From Verrucomicrobiota bacterium (GTDB taxonomy: Bacteria > Verrucomicrobiota > Verrucomicrobiia > Opitutales > Oceanipulchritudinaceae), in assembly GCA_009908535.1 (NCBI GenBank), contig JAAAOD010000046.1, forward strand, positions 1-5,496: a stretch of 5,496 nucleotides of DNA. The letters are read 5' to 3'. Positions 4,659 to 5,496 of the stretch are shown piece after piece. Position numbers and translations under genes: made by a program. Below the pieces are notes generated by a model. The model saw nothing but the letters and a program-made list of their open reading frames with translations. It was not told the origin of the DNA and did no database searches. Numbering within the stretch: position 1 is the stretch's first letter; every line of letters starts with the position of its first letter.

Positions 4659-5496
4659 AAAAGTATCTGTTGCTGGGAAAAGGATTCCGGGAGACGCCTC
4701 CGCACGAACTCCATCAGTTCTTGCCGCTCTTCCTCCCTGTAAGAAACGGCGGTGCTAGCATGCTCGTATGGATAATGCAAGAGGTCCGTTCGGGGGCGGT
4801 CACGCATCCGGCGAAAGTGGTCCGGGGCAACCCGGAAGACCCCGATCTCCACCCGGTCGATGGCACCCCAGGGAAGGGCGGACCGCAACCGCTCCATAAA
4901 GGCCTCGTACATCTCCTGCCAATCGGGGAGCCGGAGAAGGGGATCGAGGCACAGGTGGAGGCGCCACCCGGCCCCGGCCGCCGCCCGCATGGCCGCGATT
5001 CTGCTTTCCAGCGGCGGCGCACCGCTCTCGTAGCGGCGGGCCACCGGTTCCGGGGAAAGGGTCCAGGCGAGGCGCATCCCGTCGTGCGGAACGGTTTCGC
5101 GGAGAAAACGCCTCAGCGCGGCCTTGGTACGGATTTCGATTCGGAGACCTTCGCGCCCGCGAAAAGCCTCTGTCCAGGCCGCGCCGAGGCCGAAGAGGCC
5201 CTCGAGGGCAAGCAGGTCGGTATCGTAGGACAGGGCCAGGTGGAGCGGTTCCGCCCCGGCGGGAAGCGCCGCCAGTTCGCTCTCCACGGCGCGGAAGTAA
5301 TCCTCCGTATTGACGAAGACGACCGGGTTCGCTCCCGCAAGGAGGCCCTGCAGGTAGCAGTAGTGGCAGTCGTAGGGACAATTGAGGACGGGCGTGGTGT
5401 AGCGGAAATTTGGCGACGCCGCGCTCTGCAGAAAATCGTTCCCCGCGTAGAGGAACGGGGGCCTTCCAGTGGCGAGAACGAGTGCGGGACTTCGCT
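4649..5496 (-). CDS. Spore-photoproduct-lyase-like radical SAM protein (5' end outside window)
   Basis: The frame is open from the right edge to TAG at 4649-4651, giving 281 residues with the N-terminus missing; the family is usually near 340. The GTG at 5287 is internal, because the conserved part lies upstream of it. Near the visible start are YAGNDFLQSAASPNF and TTPVLNCPYDCHYCYLQG, a CX3CX2C radical SAM motif (Cys codons between 5357 and 5380) followed by the YLQ seen in SplB. Further on, EIRTKAALRRFL, LAWTLSPEPVARRYE, a PPLESRIAAM segment and a YPYEHASTAVSYREEE segment follow the SplB layout. These enzymes bind a 4Fe-4S cluster and cleave SAM; true SPL repairs spore thymine photoproduct. 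The conserved hydrogen-donor Cys (Cys141 of B. subtilis SPL, in a CTSD context) appears as Tyr here (LSYDTDLL). So it is probably a SplB homologue with another substrate. It overlaps the next gene by ten bases. Confidence 0.85.
   Translation of the reverse strand, partial: RSPALVLATGRPPFLYAGNDFLQSAASPNFRYTTPVLNCPYDCHYCYLQGLLAGANPVVFVNTEDYFRAVESELAALPAGAEPLHLALSYDTDLLALEGLFGLGAAWTEAFRGREGLRIEIRTKAALRRFLRETVPHDGMRLAWTLSPEPVARRYESGAPPLESRIAAMRAAAGAGWRLHLCLDPLLRLPDWQEMYEAFMERLRSALPWGAIDRVEIGVFRVAPDHFRRMRDRPRTDLLHYPYEHASTAVSYREEERQELMEFVRRRLPESFSQQQILLWI

Overview
The window is GC-rich, gene-dense bacterial chromosome. Every gene I can support lies on the minus strand, so transcription runs from the right edge (5496) to the left edge (1). 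The order in that direction is: a spore-photoproduct-lyase-like radical SAM protein (partial at the right edge), an SDR-fold protein with a long lysine/alanine-rich histone-H1-like tail, a small ACT-domain protein, grpE, dnaJ, a broken purN, and prmA (partial at the left edge). Most junctions are overlaps or gaps of 6 to 15 bases, which fits an operon. The only real intergenic space is 86 bases, between the ACT gene and grpE. There are no RNA genes, insertion sequences, CRISPR arrays or stretches over 300 bases without a gene.

The organism cannot be fixed from the sequence alone. The PrmA N-terminus, the grpE-dnaJ pair without a visible hrcA or CIRCE, and the AKKA-type tail recall Verrucomicrobiota (Opitutae-like), but this is a weak inference from remembered family resemblance.

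By region: 4649-5496 encodes a CX3CX2C radical SAM protein of the SplB family. It overlaps by 10 bases the SDR gene (3348-4658), whose N-terminal half is a Rossmann-type SDR and whose C-terminal half is charged, repetitive and very basic. The ACT gene (2957-3337) starts just after the SDR stop, with a strong Shine-Dalgarno. The chaperone genes grpE and dnaJ follow; the grpE Shine-Dalgarno sits in a small hairpin that could act as a thermosensor. Last come purN (purine synthesis) and prmA (ribosomal protein L11 methylation).

The most notable points are: (1) purN appears to have lost about 65 bases near its 3' end, which removes conserved C-terminal residues and shifts the frame so that purN reads straight into prmA without a stop, while the original purN end is still readable in another frame; (2) the SDR protein seems to lack the catalytic Tyr and carries a histone-like tail; (3) the SPL-like protein seems to lack the conserved hydrogen-donor Cys; (4) a hairpin covers the grpE ribosome binding site. 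I see no clear new defence or mobile system here.
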